A stretch of DNA of 9,331 nucleotides, taken from positions 1 to 9,331 of the forward strand of contig JAEZBK010000307.1 of the NCBI GenBank assembly GCA_023427355.1, given 5' to 3'. The first letter of the stretch is position 1; the number at the start of each line of letters is the position of its first letter. The notes beneath the pieces are model-generated. The model did no database searches and was not told where the DNA came from. It saw nothing but the letters and a program-made list of their open reading frames with translations. Origin of the DNA: Pseudomonadota bacterium. Lineage in GTDB: Bacteria; Pseudomonadota; Alphaproteobacteria; Micropepsales; Micropepsaceae. A program made the translations under genes and the position numbers. Positions 1 to 7,033 of the stretch are shown here, piece by piece.

Positions 1-773
1 GGTATGCGCCGCCCTTCAAGGTGTTCGATAATCTCTACTGGCTGGGTTCGCGCCAGTTCTCGTCCTGGGCGCTGACCACCAGCGCAGGCATCATCATCAT
101 CGACACCAACTTCGCCTACACGACCCAGGCGGAAATCATCGATGGCCTGACCAAGATGGGCCTGAACCCCAAGGACATCAAATATGTCCTGATCAGCCAT
201 GCCCATGGCGACCATGACCAGGGCGCGGCCGACCTGCAGAAGCTTTCGGGCGCGCAGGTGGTGATGGGCGAAAAGGACTGGGACATGACGCTGGCCCGCA
301 AGGACGCCGCCACGCCCTATGCCGGTGGCATTCCCACCAAGGGCATCTCGGTGGGTCCGAACGGCCACAAGCTGACGCTGGGCGACACCACGGTGGACAT
401 CCTGCTGACGCCGGGCCACACCGATGGCACGCTGTCCTATATCTTCCCGGTGAAGACTGGCGGCCAGACCATCAATGCGGCCTATTCCGGCGGCACGCTG
501 ACCGGCGCCTTCGGCACCAACGGCGCGCGCTGGGATGAGTACATCGCCTCGCAGAAGAAGATCCAGGACGCGGCGCGCGCCGCCAACGCCCAGGTCATCC
601 TCTCCAACCACAGCGAATATGACGGCGCCTATACCAAGGCCCGCCTGATCGCTGCGCCGCGCCAGGCCGGTGAAAACCATCCCTTCATCGTCGGCAACGA
701 CACGGTGATGCGTTACTTCACCGTGATGCAGGAATGTGCCGCCGCCGCCAAGCTGGCGAACGGCGCGAAGTAA
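1..773 (+). CDS. B3-like metallo-beta-lactamase-fold hydrolase (5' end missing)
   Basis: Metal-dependent hydrolase of the metallo-beta-lactamase fold, closest in layout to subclass B3. The reading frame is open from base 3 with no start codon that fits; a GTG at 21 exists, but the residues before it (YAPPFK) match the usual lead-in of the family, so the real start and probable signal peptide lie left of the window. Numbering from that GTG, the zinc-binding motif HAHGDH is at residues 60-65, the next metal His is in PGHTDG (H133), and the last is in LSNHSEYD (H197). These match the His/His/Asp/His, His and His ligands of B3 enzymes. About 256 residues are visible; B3 proteins usually have near 290 including the signal peptide. 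Subclass B3 enzymes act in the periplasm, but many sphingomonad-type relatives have no proven beta-lactam activity, so the substrate is open. It converges on the epimerase gene with 66 bases between them and shares no operon with its visible neighbours. Confidence 0.85.
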   Translation, partial: YAPPFKVFDNLYWLGSRQFSSWALTTSAGIIIIDTNFAYTTQAEIIDGLTKMGLNPKDIKYVLISHAHGDHDQGAADLQKLSGAQVVMGEKDWDMTLARKDAATPYAGGIPTKGISVGPNGHKLTLGDTTVDILLTPGHTDGTLSYIFPVKTGGQTINAAYSGGTLTGAFGTNGARWDEYIASQKKIQDAARAANAQVILSNHSEYDGAYTKARLIAAPRQAGENHPFIVGNDTVMRYFTVMQECAAAAKLANGAK

Positions 774-794
774 GTCCTTCGCACGAAAGAAAAC

Positions 795-829
795 GGGGCG
801 GGCGCGCAAGGCACCCGCCCCTTTTTTTT
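795..829 (+). terminator. Rho-independent terminator of the hydrolase gene
   Basis: A perfect 8-bp stem (GGGGCGGG at 795-802 pairing with CCCGCCCC at 814-821) with an 11-base loop is followed directly by eight T (822-829). It lies 21 bases after the hydrolase stop codon. On the opposite strand the same stem is followed by G and then TTTTCTTTC, so it may also end minus-strand transcription from the convergent epimerase gene, whose stop codon is at 840-842. Confidence 0.92.
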
Positions 830-839
830 GCGTTCGCCG

Positions 840-1991
840 CTACTGCGCCGTGAAGGCGAAGACGGTGCGGCTGTTGAAGGTCTCGCCCGGCATCAGCGTG
901 GTGCGCGGGAAATGCGTCTGGTTGGGCGCATCGGGGAAATGTCCGGTCTCCAGCGCCACGCCGGCGCGCAGCGGATACTTCACCCCGCCCTTCATCACCC
1001 GGTCGGTGCTGATGAAGTTGGCGGTGTAGAGGAACAGGCCCGGCTCGTTGGTGGAGACGGTCATGGTGCGGCCGCTGGCCGGATCGTGCAGCACCGCAGC
1101 CCCCACCACCTCTTTGCGCACGGCAGCGCGGCGCAGGACGAAGTTCTGGTTGTAGCCGCGATTCTGCTTCATCTGCGCGTCATCGGCCTCGATGTCGCGT
1201 CCGATGGGCTTGGCCGCCGTGAAGTCGAAGGGCGTGCCCTTCACGCTGCGAATCTCGCCGGTGGGCGAATTGTTGGGCAGGGCAAAGGTGAAGAAATCGG
1301 CGTTGATCTTCAGCGTCTGGTTCAGGATGTCGCCATTGCCCGCGCCGGCCAGGTTGAAATAGCTGTGCTGGGTGGGATTGAACACGGTGGGCTTTGTGGT
1401 GGTGGCGGCATAGTCCACGATCAGCCGGTTGTCGGCCGTCCAGTGATAGGTGACCGAGGCGGTGAGACGGCCCGGAAAGCCCTGGTCGCCATCGGGGCTG
1501 ACCAGGGTGAAGCGCAGGCCCGGGCCATCCTTGGTATTGACGCGCGATGCGGTCCACAGGCGGGCGCCGAAGCCTTCGGGGCCGCCATGCATGACCGAGG
1601 TTGCGGGTTGGCCGCCGCGGCCTGCAGGCGCGGCAAGCTGGAAACTCTCGCCAGCGATGGTGATGCGGGTGCTGGAGATGCGGTTGGCGTAGCGGCCGAT
1701 GGTCAGGCCGAACTGCGGGGAATTGCCGGTGTTGTAGTCGGCGGCCTTGTCATAGCCCAAAGCGACATCCGCCAGCTTGCCGGCGCGGTCGGGCGCCTCC
1801 ACCGACAGGATCGCCGCGCCCAGCGGCATGAAGCTGGCTTTGGCGCCACTGGCATTGGTCAGGGTGTAGCGGGTGATCGCCCGGCCATCGGCCAGCGCCC
1901 CCCAGGGTTCTTCCGTGATGCGGGTCGGCGCCTGCGCCACCGCAGACAGCGGCAGCACCGCCAGCATCGCACCAACAAGCCATTCGCGCAT
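840..1991 (-). CDS. Exported aldose 1-epimerase (GalM-like mutarotase)
   Basis: Interconverts alpha and beta anomers of free aldoses. The protein has 383 residues, near the usual 340-380 for secreted members. The ATG at 1991-1989 is preferred over an upstream in-frame start because it is followed at once by a signal peptide (charged MRE, hydrophobic stretch to about residue 17, AVAQ cleavage region near 17-20) and preceded by GGGGG five bases upstream. Family motifs appear in order: GRYANRI (99-105), MHGG with H135, NPTQHSYFNL with H209, and LETGHFPDAPN with E348 near the C-terminus. H135 and H209 correspond to the two catalytic His and E348 to the catalytic base of characterised GalM proteins. 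Oddities: the usual Y-D-H-x-F sugar-binding motif reads YNQNF (280-284), and the usual LETQ reads LETG. The signal peptide places it in the periplasm, where it may act on sugars released by the GH3 enzyme encoded upstream. A terminator lies just before its start codon, so its promoter is unclear. Confidence 0.9.
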   Translation of the reverse strand: MREWLVGAMLAVLPLSAVAQAPTRITEEPWGALADGRAITRYTLTNASGAKASFMPLGAAILSVEAPDRAGKLADVALGYDKAADYNTGNSPQFGLTIGRYANRISSTRITIAGESFQLAAPAGRGGQPATSVMHGGPEGFGARLWTASRVNTKDGPGLRFTLVSPDGDQGFPGRLTASVTYHWTADNRLIVDYAATTTKPTVFNPTQHSYFNLAGAGNGDILNQTLKINADFFTFALPNNSPTGEIRSVKGTPFDFTAAKPIGRDIEADDAQMKQNRGYNQNFVLRRAAVRKEVVGAAVLHDPASGRTMTVSTNEPGLFLYTANFISTDRVMKGGVKYPLRAGVALETGHFPDAPNQTHFPRTTLMPGETFNSRTVFAFTAQ

Positions 1992-2007
1992 CTCATCCCC
2001 CGGATAC

Positions 2008-2041
2008 AAAAAAATGTGGCGGGCACGATGGCCCGCCACAT
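2008..2041 (-). terminator. Rho-independent terminator after the receptor gene
   Basis: A perfect 11-bp stem (ATGTGGCGGGC at 2014-2024 with its complement at 2031-2041) has a 6-base loop. Read on the minus strand it runs into seven T (2014-2008). It starts 22 bases after the receptor stop codon (2066-2064), so it should end receptor transcription. Its T-run finishes only 16 bases before the epimerase ATG. It could therefore also work as an attenuator for the epimerase. Confidence 0.9.
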
Positions 2042-2063
2042 CTTATACAGCACAAGTTTCAGA

Positions 2064-5000
2064 TCAGAAATTGCCCCGCAGGCCGATGGTGAAGTAGCGG
2101 CCAACCAGGTCGCCCCTCTGCGCCAGCGGATAGGTCAGGCCCGGCGAACCCGAACCACCGGGGGCCAGCGGCGTATGGGCATTGAGCACGTTCTGCACCG
2201 ACAGATAGGCGGTGTAGTTGGCGCCATCCATCGCAAAGCGGCGCTGCAGGCTGAAGTCGGTGTAGTTCTGCGCACCGATCCGTTCCGGCGTTACGACATA
2301 ATCCGGACGGTTGGCCAGCGGATAGCTGGACACCCAGCGGTTCTGCAGGCTGAAGCGCCAGTCATTGAGACTGTAGCTGATCGTGGCCGAAACGTTGGAA
2401 CCCGGCACGGTCGCGGTGGTGAAAACTGCGTTGGCAAACTGCTGCGACGAATCCACCGGCTGCATGTTCAGCAGCACGCGGAAGTCCATGTTGCCCGGCA
2501 GCGACACGTTCGCCATGTCGAGGCGGTAATTCACCTCGATATCCGAACCTTCGATCCCCTGATAAGCCGTGTTCAGGCTCTGGTTGAAGATCTCGGTCGG
2601 ATAGTTGGCAGCGGTCGTGTTGCTGTAGGGGAACGGACGAGCATAGAGCGAGCAATAAGGCGATGTGCCGCCAGAGTTCACGCAAAGACGCTGGATCTCG
2701 TTGTTGGCAGCCGTCAGCGCACCGATGCCGTTCTTGATGGCGATGCGATAATAGTCATACGAGAAGGTCAACCCCTCGATCCAGGTCGGCGTCAGCACGA
2801 TGCCGGCGGTGTAGGTCCGCGCCACTTCCGGCTTCAGGTTGGGATTGCCCTGCCGGGTGACCGGAATGATGCCATAGGCGCCCGTGAGCAGGTCGGTGAA
2901 GGAGGTGATGGAGCTCTGCACCGGCGAGAAAAGGTCGTTCAGCGTGGGGGCACGAATGTCTACCGACGTCGTGGCGCGGAAACGAACCTCGTCCGTGACG
3001 TGATAGTCCAGGCCGACCTTCCAGGTCTGAACGGCGCCGGAGGTCGAATAGTCGGTGTAACGCACACCGCCATTGAGATCGAGGCTCTGGATCAGCGGCA
3101 GATCCTTGAGCAGCGGCACGCCAAGTTCCAGCGCCACTTCCCACACATTGTTGCTGACCGGCGCCAGGGCGCTGACCGTATCCTGCTGCCACAGCGCGTT
3201 GGCGGTGCTGCACAGGCGCAGGCCGGTGCAGTCCACCTTGTCGAGTGGCGAGGCGTTGCTCTGCACGCCATACTGCAGCCAGCGCATTTCAGCCGAAAGC
3301 GCGCCCTTGAGCATGCCGGCCGGCAGTTCGAAGAGGTCACCGGAGATGCTGCCCGACACGTCATCCATGATGTTGGTCATGATGTACTGCGTATCGCCGG
3401 AGATGTAGTCGTAGCTCTCCTGGCTCATCGAAGTCGTGCCGAAGGGGTTCATCGGCTTACAACCCGGATAGCGGTCGGCATAGATCGTGGTGGAGACATA
3501 GCAGACGATATTGCCGGCGGAATTGCGCACCGCGTCTTCCGCCGCATACCAGCGCTGGTTGTTCGGATTGCGGTAGTTGGTGACGCTCTGCCGGCTTTCG
3601 CCATGGGTGTAATAAAGGTCCCAGGTGAAGCGGTCGGCCAGCACGCCGCTCAGGCCCGTCGCCGCGCTCAGATAGCGGTTGACGTTGATGGTGCCGGGCG
3701 AACCTTCACGGCCGAACTGGTTGATGAACTTGGCGAGCTGGAAGGTCTTGCCGGGCGTGTTGGTCGGATTGAGGCGGGCCTGCAGTTCCGGCGACAGGAA
3801 GGGGTTGTCGGTATAGAAGGTGTTGGCCCGGTTGGCGCCGGTGATCATGTTGGTCGGATACCATGTGCCGGTGGCCCAGGATTCCGCGGCAGAAGCCTGC
3901 GCATAGAACTCGGTCGTATCATTCAGCATGTAGCTGAAGCGGCCGAAGGCGGTGGCGCTGCGATACGGGGTAACCGCCGTACCGAAGGGGCCATAGCCGC
4001 CATCGCCGCCGGATTCCACGCCGGCCGTGCCGGTGGGCGTGCCGTGCACGAAGGGCGCAACGACATTGTTGCCGATGAAGTGATACTGGTTGACGCTGCA
4101 ACCCGTGCAGGTGATCAGGCCGCCTTCCGACGCCGTGGCATTGCGGATGTTCTTGGTGAAGACGCGGGGATTGGCGACAGTGCCAGCACCGGTCTGCGAC
4201 CAGTATTCATTGCCATAGGGACGGGCCGACTGCGGGATACCGTCGCGATTGAGATATTCAACCGAGGCCAGGAAATGTCCCCGCCCGTTGAACAGCGGCG
4301 TGCCGACGGCCAACTCGGCCTTGTAGCTGGCGGAATCGCCATAATTCGAGATGCCGGAATTGATGTTGAACTTGAAGCCGTCATAGCGCTTGTCGAGGAT
4401 GAAGTTCACCACGCCGGTCACGGCGTCGGAGCCATACACCGCCGAGGCGCCGCCGGTCACCACGTCCACGCGGCTGACAAGCATCTGGGGCAGCGTATCG
4501 ATCGCCACCGTGCCGTTGGCGTTGGTCGGCGCCTGGCGATGGCCATCCAGCAGCACCAGCGTGCGCTGTGCGCCGAAATTGCGCAGCGCCAGAACGTTGA
4601 TGCCGGCGGAGCTGCCGCCATTGCCCGCCGAGCCCGGTCGCTGGCTGCCCTGGAACACCGGCAGCTTGTTGAGGCCGTCGGGGATGTTGGTCGGGGTGGT
4701 TTCCTGCAACTGCAGGGTCGTCACGATGGTCAGGGGCGTGGGCGAATTGGCGGCATCGGAAATGATGCGGCTGCCCGTGACCGAGACGGTTTCGACCGGC
4801 CCGCCGGCAAGACCCACGGCGCTGCCGGACGGCAGGACCGCATCGGATTGCTGCACCGCAGCGCGCTGCTCGCGGCGGATCATGGCCGCGCCGGACGAGG
4901 AATATTCCACCACCAGGCCGGTGCCGGACAGGAGCTGGCCCAGCGCGTCATTGGCCGACAACTGGCCCTGCAGGGGGCGGCTGTTCAGGCCGGCAACGAT

Positions 5001-5186
5001 ATCCTCGGTGAAGATGATCTGGCGGCCGGAAATGCGCGCATATTCGCGCAAGGAAGAAGACAGCGACTGCTGTGGCAGGTTGAACGCAAAGGTCTGCTGC
5101 GGCTGGGCCATGGCCGCCGTGCCCAGCATGAGACACAGGCTTCCCGCCGAAACGGTGCGCAGCAACCAGCGATGCGAAGTCTTCAC
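2064..5186 (-). CDS. TonB-dependent outer-membrane receptor with STN signalling domain
   Basis: Energised outer-membrane transporter that also signals: the STN domain contacts a FecR-type anti-sigma factor in the periplasm. With the GTG at 5186-5184 the protein has 1040 residues. This start is followed by a clear signal peptide (KTSHR, hydrophobic to about 22, AMAQ at 25-28) and has GAGGGAGA seven bases upstream; an in-frame ATG at 5276 would put 30 unlikely residues in front. Domains: STN about 32-105, a TonB-box-like ETVSVTG at 132-138, plug about 148-265 (LRNFGAQRTLVLLDGHR from 201, VVTGGASAVYGSDAVTG from 242), then the beta-barrel with RAPTLNDLF (745-753), NPNLKPE (781-787) and a terminal Phe typical of barrel assembly signals. 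The mature protein has eight Cys in four close pairs (360/363, 562/576, 653/659, 835/845), probably loop disulfides. It lies 105 bases after the anti-sigma gene on the same strand. The ligand is not shown by sequence; the adjacent GH3 and mutarotase favour an oligosaccharide over a siderophore. Confidence 0.95.
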   Translation of the reverse strand: MKTSHRWLLRTVSAGSLCLMLGTAAMAQPQQTFAFNLPQQSLSSSLREYARISGRQIIFTEDIVAGLNSRPLQGQLSANDALGQLLSGTGLVVEYSSSGAAMIRREQRAAVQQSDAVLPSGSAVGLAGGPVETVSVTGSRIISDAANSPTPLTIVTTLQLQETTPTNIPDGLNKLPVFQGSQRPGSAGNGGSSAGINVLALRNFGAQRTLVLLDGHRQAPTNANGTVAIDTLPQMLVSRVDVVTGGASAVYGSDAVTGVVNFILDKRYDGFKFNINSGISNYGDSASYKAELAVGTPLFNGRGHFLASVEYLNRDGIPQSARPYGNEYWSQTGAGTVANPRVFTKNIRNATASEGGLITCTGCSVNQYHFIGNNVVAPFVHGTPTGTAGVESGGDGGYGPFGTAVTPYRSATAFGRFSYMLNDTTEFYAQASAAESWATGTWYPTNMITGANRANTFYTDNPFLSPELQARLNPTNTPGKTFQLAKFINQFGREGSPGTINVNRYLSAATGLSGVLADRFTWDLYYTHGESRQSVTNYRNPNNQRWYAAEDAVRNSAGNIVCYVSTTIYADRYPGCKPMNPFGTTSMSQESYDYISGDTQYIMTNIMDDVSGSISGDLFELPAGMLKGALSAEMRWLQYGVQSNASPLDKVDCTGLRLCSTANALWQQDTVSALAPVSNNVWEVALELGVPLLKDLPLIQSLDLNGGVRYTDYSTSGAVQTWKVGLDYHVTDEVRFRATTSVDIRAPTLNDLFSPVQSSITSFTDLLTGAYGIIPVTRQGNPNLKPEVARTYTAGIVLTPTWIEGLTFSYDYYRIAIKNGIGALTAANNEIQRLCVNSGGTSPYCSLYARPFPYSNTTAANYPTEIFNQSLNTAYQGIEGSDIEVNYRLDMANVSLPGNMDFRVLLNMQPVDSSQQFANAVFTTATVPGSNVSATISYSLNDWRFSLQNRWVSSYPLANRPDYVVTPERIGAQNYTDFSLQRRFAMDGANYTAYLSVQNVLNAHTPLAPGGSGSPGLTYPLAQRGDLVGRYFTIGLRGNF

Positions 5187-5193
5187 CGGATAT

Positions 5194-5201
5194 TCTCCCT
5201 C
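5194..5201 (-). promoter_or_regulatory. Ribosome binding site that fixes the receptor GTG start
   Basis: Read on the minus strand this is GAGGGAGA, a strong Shine-Dalgarno sequence, seven bases before the GTG at 5186-5184. It supports that start over the in-frame ATG at 5276. Confidence 0.8.
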
Positions 5202-5211
5202 GATGTTCTTG

Positions 5212-5239
5212 TTAAGACCGGATCGAGCCGGCCCCTTAA
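5212..5239. repeat. Imperfect dyad in the receptor leader
   Basis: TTAAG (5212-5216) pairs with CTTAA (5235-5239), and CCGG (5218-5221) pairs with CCGG (5228-5231) around a 6-base centre, with unequal unpaired bases between the two arm segments. No T-run follows on either strand, so it is not a standard terminator. It could be an mRNA leader hairpin or a protein-binding site; either is inference. Confidence 0.35.
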
Positions 5240-5287
5240 TCAGGAGAACGACGCCCGTTCGAAAACCCTCCACCATCCCGCATAAAT

Positions 5288-5293
5288 ATTTTC
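5288..5293 (-). promoter_or_regulatory. Candidate ECF -35 element before the receptor gene
   Basis: Read on the minus strand this is GAAAAT, like the -35 element described for FecI-dependent transcription of E. coli fecA. It overlaps the stop codon of the anti-sigma gene and lies about 100 bases before the receptor start. I see no convincing matching -10 at the expected distance, so this is a weak candidate. The receptor could equally be read from the sigma/anti-sigma operon, because no terminator is visible between them. Confidence 0.25.
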
Positions 5294-6317
5294 ACGGGGC
5301 GGGGTTGGGCTCGGGGCGCGCCTCCAGCAGCACACGCCCGCCCTCCAGCGGCACGGCCCGCACCGGCAGATACTGGGTGACGATATCCACCGCGCCGGCC
5401 ACGTCCCCGGCATTGAAGACGCCGCTGATCTTCATGTTCGCCACTGCAGCATCGGTGATTTCGATCCCGGTGGTCCCATACCGGTTCATCCGCTCCACCA
5501 CCGAGGATAGCGGCTCGCTTTCGAAGATGATCTGGCCGCTGGTCCAGGCCGTGACGCGCTGGATGTTCACCGGCACCACCATGGGCGGGACGGCGGGGGC
5601 GACCGCGAGCTGTTCGCCCGCTTTCAGTTCGATCTGCGGCGTGGCGGTGACCTTGCCCAGTTCGGCATTCTCGCCGCGCTGGCCATAGACAAGGACACGC
5701 CCCTCGATGAGCGTCACCAGAACCTTGGGGCCCGCCATGTCGATGTTGAAGGCCGTGCCGGTGGCCACGACCTTCTGGTCGCCGGCAATCACCGAGAAAG
5801 GCCGCTGCTTGTCATGGGCCACGTCGAAGCGGGCCTGACCCCGGCGCAATTCCAGCATGCGGGCATTTTTCAGATACCGCACCGTCACCAGGCTGTTGGC
5901 ATCCAGCGAAATGCGCGATCCATCCTTCAGCGTCACCACGCGGCGCTCGCCCTGCGCGGTCTGATACTGGTCGGGAAGATTCACCCACCAGGCGCCGCCC
6001 GCCACGGTCAGGCCGATCGCCAGCAGCAGGGCCGCGGCGCGCAGCAGCCGCCGCATGGGCCGCACGATTTCGGAGGCCTGGAAGGCATCGCCCAGGGCGG
6101 CCTGGCGCGCCGCCAGCAAGTCGGGTTCGCGCGCCACATCGGCGAGGAAATTCCAGGGCGCGCACACCTGCTCCCAGGCGGCGCGATTCTGCGGATCGGA
6201 CAGCCATGCCTCGAAGGCCGGGCACGTTTCCGCGTCCGCTTCGGTCAGCAGAATGCGCCAGCGGGCAGCCTGGGTCAGCCGCGGATCAGACGGAAGCGGC
6301 AACACATTGTCGCTCAT
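5292..6317 (-). CDS. FecR-family anti-sigma factor (inner-membrane signal transducer)
   Basis: Inner-membrane protein that holds its partner sigma factor and responds to a ligand-loaded receptor. The product has 341 residues, typical for FecR proteins. Parts: a cytoplasmic N-terminal DUF4880-like segment (about 14-60, with ARWRILLTEAD and FEAWLSDPQNRAAWEQV), one membrane helix (about 91-112), a periplasmic FecR domain (about 116-212, with GERRVVTLKDGSRISLDANS and VVATGTAFNI), and a C-terminal STN-like region (about 262-333). The ATG at 6317-6315 is chosen because it overlaps the sigma stop codon as ATGA, the usual arrangement for translational coupling. An upstream in-frame start at 6485 would add 56 residues encoded within the sigma gene and unlike the family. 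The receptor gene follows after 105 bases. Which sigma factor it binds is inferred from position. Confidence 0.94.
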   Translation of the reverse strand: MSDNVLPLPSDPRLTQAARWRILLTEADAETCPAFEAWLSDPQNRAAWEQVCAPWNFLADVAREPDLLAARQAALGDAFQASEIVRPMRRLLRAAALLLAIGLTVAGGAWWVNLPDQYQTAQGERRVVTLKDGSRISLDANSLVTVRYLKNARMLELRRGQARFDVAHDKQRPFSVIAGDQKVVATGTAFNIDMAGPKVLVTLIEGRVLVYGQRGENAELGKVTATPQIELKAGEQLAVAPAVPPMVVPVNIQRVTAWTSGQIIFESEPLSSVVERMNRYGTTGIEITDAAVANMKISGVFNAGDVAGAVDIVTQYLPVRAVPLEGGRVLLEARPEPNPAP

Positions 6318-6856
6318 TGGCCGCGTCCGAACCGCTTTGTGAGATGCAGCATGGCAGCCATCACATGCTTTTCGACCGTGGAATGTCCGATGCCGTACAA
6401 AGCTGCGATGTCCTTTTGCTTCATCCCTTCCAGGCGGAAAAGAATGAAAATGCTCTTGGTGCGTCCGCCAAGCTCGTCCAGACACGCCAGAACTTCGCCA
6501 AGCTTCTCTTTTGCTATTATGACGCGCTCGGGACCGATTTCCTCCACAATTCCCGGATCTGTTCCGCCTCCCACCGTTTCCAGTGGCAACACGAAGATGC
6601 CCCGGCGCCGCGCCATGGTGCGCGCACGGTCCCGCAACAGGTTGCTGGCGACACGAAAGACATAGGCGCGCGCGACTTCCGCACTCTCAAACGATTGCGA
6701 TCCGATCAGACGCGCAAAGGTCTCCTGCGTCAGATCCTCGGCCTCGCTGCGATTGCCGACGCGGCGCGTGAAATAGGACATCAGCGAAGCGCGGAAATGG
6801 GTATCCAGTTCCTGCTTCAGCGCGCCCAGGTCCGAAGGACGTTCTTGTGTTTTCAC
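6314..6856 (-). CDS. ECF sigma factor, FecI type
   Basis: Alternative sigma-70 family factor directing RNA polymerase to a small set of promoters, expected to include the receptor gene. The product has 180 residues, a normal ECF length. Region 2 spans about 20-83, with the core-binding motif AEDLTQETFARL at 39-50 and the DNA-contacting stretch AYVFRVASNLLRDRAR at 64-79. Region 4 spans about 115-172, with the helix-turn-helix around KQKDIAALYGIGHSTVEKHV (146-165). The start is GTG at 6856-6854, with GGGGG (6868-6864) about seven bases upstream. The stop TGA overlaps the anti-sigma ATG by four bases, so both are made from one message and probably in balance. The gene diverges from the GH3 gene across a 266-base control region. 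No carboxy-terminal extension or sensing domain is present, consistent with control by the separate anti-sigma protein. Confidence 0.95.
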   Translation of the reverse strand: MKTQERPSDLGALKQELDTHFRASLMSYFTRRVGNRSEAEDLTQETFARLIGSQSFESAEVARAYVFRVASNLLRDRARTMARRRGIFVLPLETVGGGTDPGIVEEIGPERVIIAKEKLGEVLACLDELGGRTKSIFILFRLEGMKQKDIAALYGIGHSTVEKHVMAAMLHLTKRFGRGQ

Positions 6857-6907
6857 GGCTTATCCCCCTGCCGCGGATACTAGGCACTTCCGCGACGGAG
6901 ACGGGGA

Positions 6908-6917
6908 GAAAATTTTC
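6908..6917. promoter_or_regulatory. GAAAATTTTC palindrome, candidate ECF promoter element
   Basis: A perfect 10-base palindrome 51 bases before the sigma-factor GTG. Read on the minus strand it gives GAAAAT, like the FecI -35 element, followed about 14 bases later by CGTC, which resembles ECF -10 sequences. It could be an autoregulated promoter of the sigma operon. The spacing is shorter than ideal, so this is inference. Confidence 0.3.
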
Positions 6918-6986
6918 ATGTCGCGGTGGAGGATTTTCGCGGGAGCGTCGTTTTTGCACGCGGCCATTTCGCAGGTGCAGCACCGC

Positions 6987-7008
6987 TTGACGCGCTCGTC
7001 AATTGACC
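6987..7008. promoter_or_regulatory. Operator-like cluster of three TTGAC half-sites
   Basis: TTGACG (6987-6992), CGTCAA (6997-7002) and TTGACC (7003-7008) form two nested palindromes: TTGACG-4-CGTCAA and the perfect 10-base GTCAATTGAC (6998-7007). The site lies 115 bases before the GH3 start and 130 bases before the sigma start. It looks like a binding site for a dimeric regulator. TTGACC could also act as a -35, but no good -10 follows at 17 bases. Confidence 0.4.
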
Positions 7009-7033
7009 GGCATTTCCTTTGTGGAATTGCGAT

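Noticed and set aside
5187..5276. N-terminal extension of the receptor from an ATG at 5276
   Set aside because: It would place 30 residues ahead of a normal signal peptide, while the GTG at 5186 has a strong ribosome binding site at ideal distance.
828..5285. A 1485-codon open frame on the plus strand across the epimerase and receptor genes
   Set aside because: It lies antisense to two genes with clear family motifs, crosses their terminator and spacer, has no domain I recognise and is full of Arg, Gly, Ala and His, as expected for an antisense frame of GC-rich genes. Long stop-free antisense frames are a composition effect.
4390..5688. A 432-codon plus-strand frame over the receptor 5' end and the anti-sigma 3' end
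   Set aside because: Antisense to two well-supported genes, no motif and no ribosome binding site.
6318..6485. N-terminal extension of the anti-sigma factor from 6485
   Set aside because: These 56 codons lie entirely within the sigma gene in another frame and do not resemble FecR proteins; the ATGA overlap gives a natural start.
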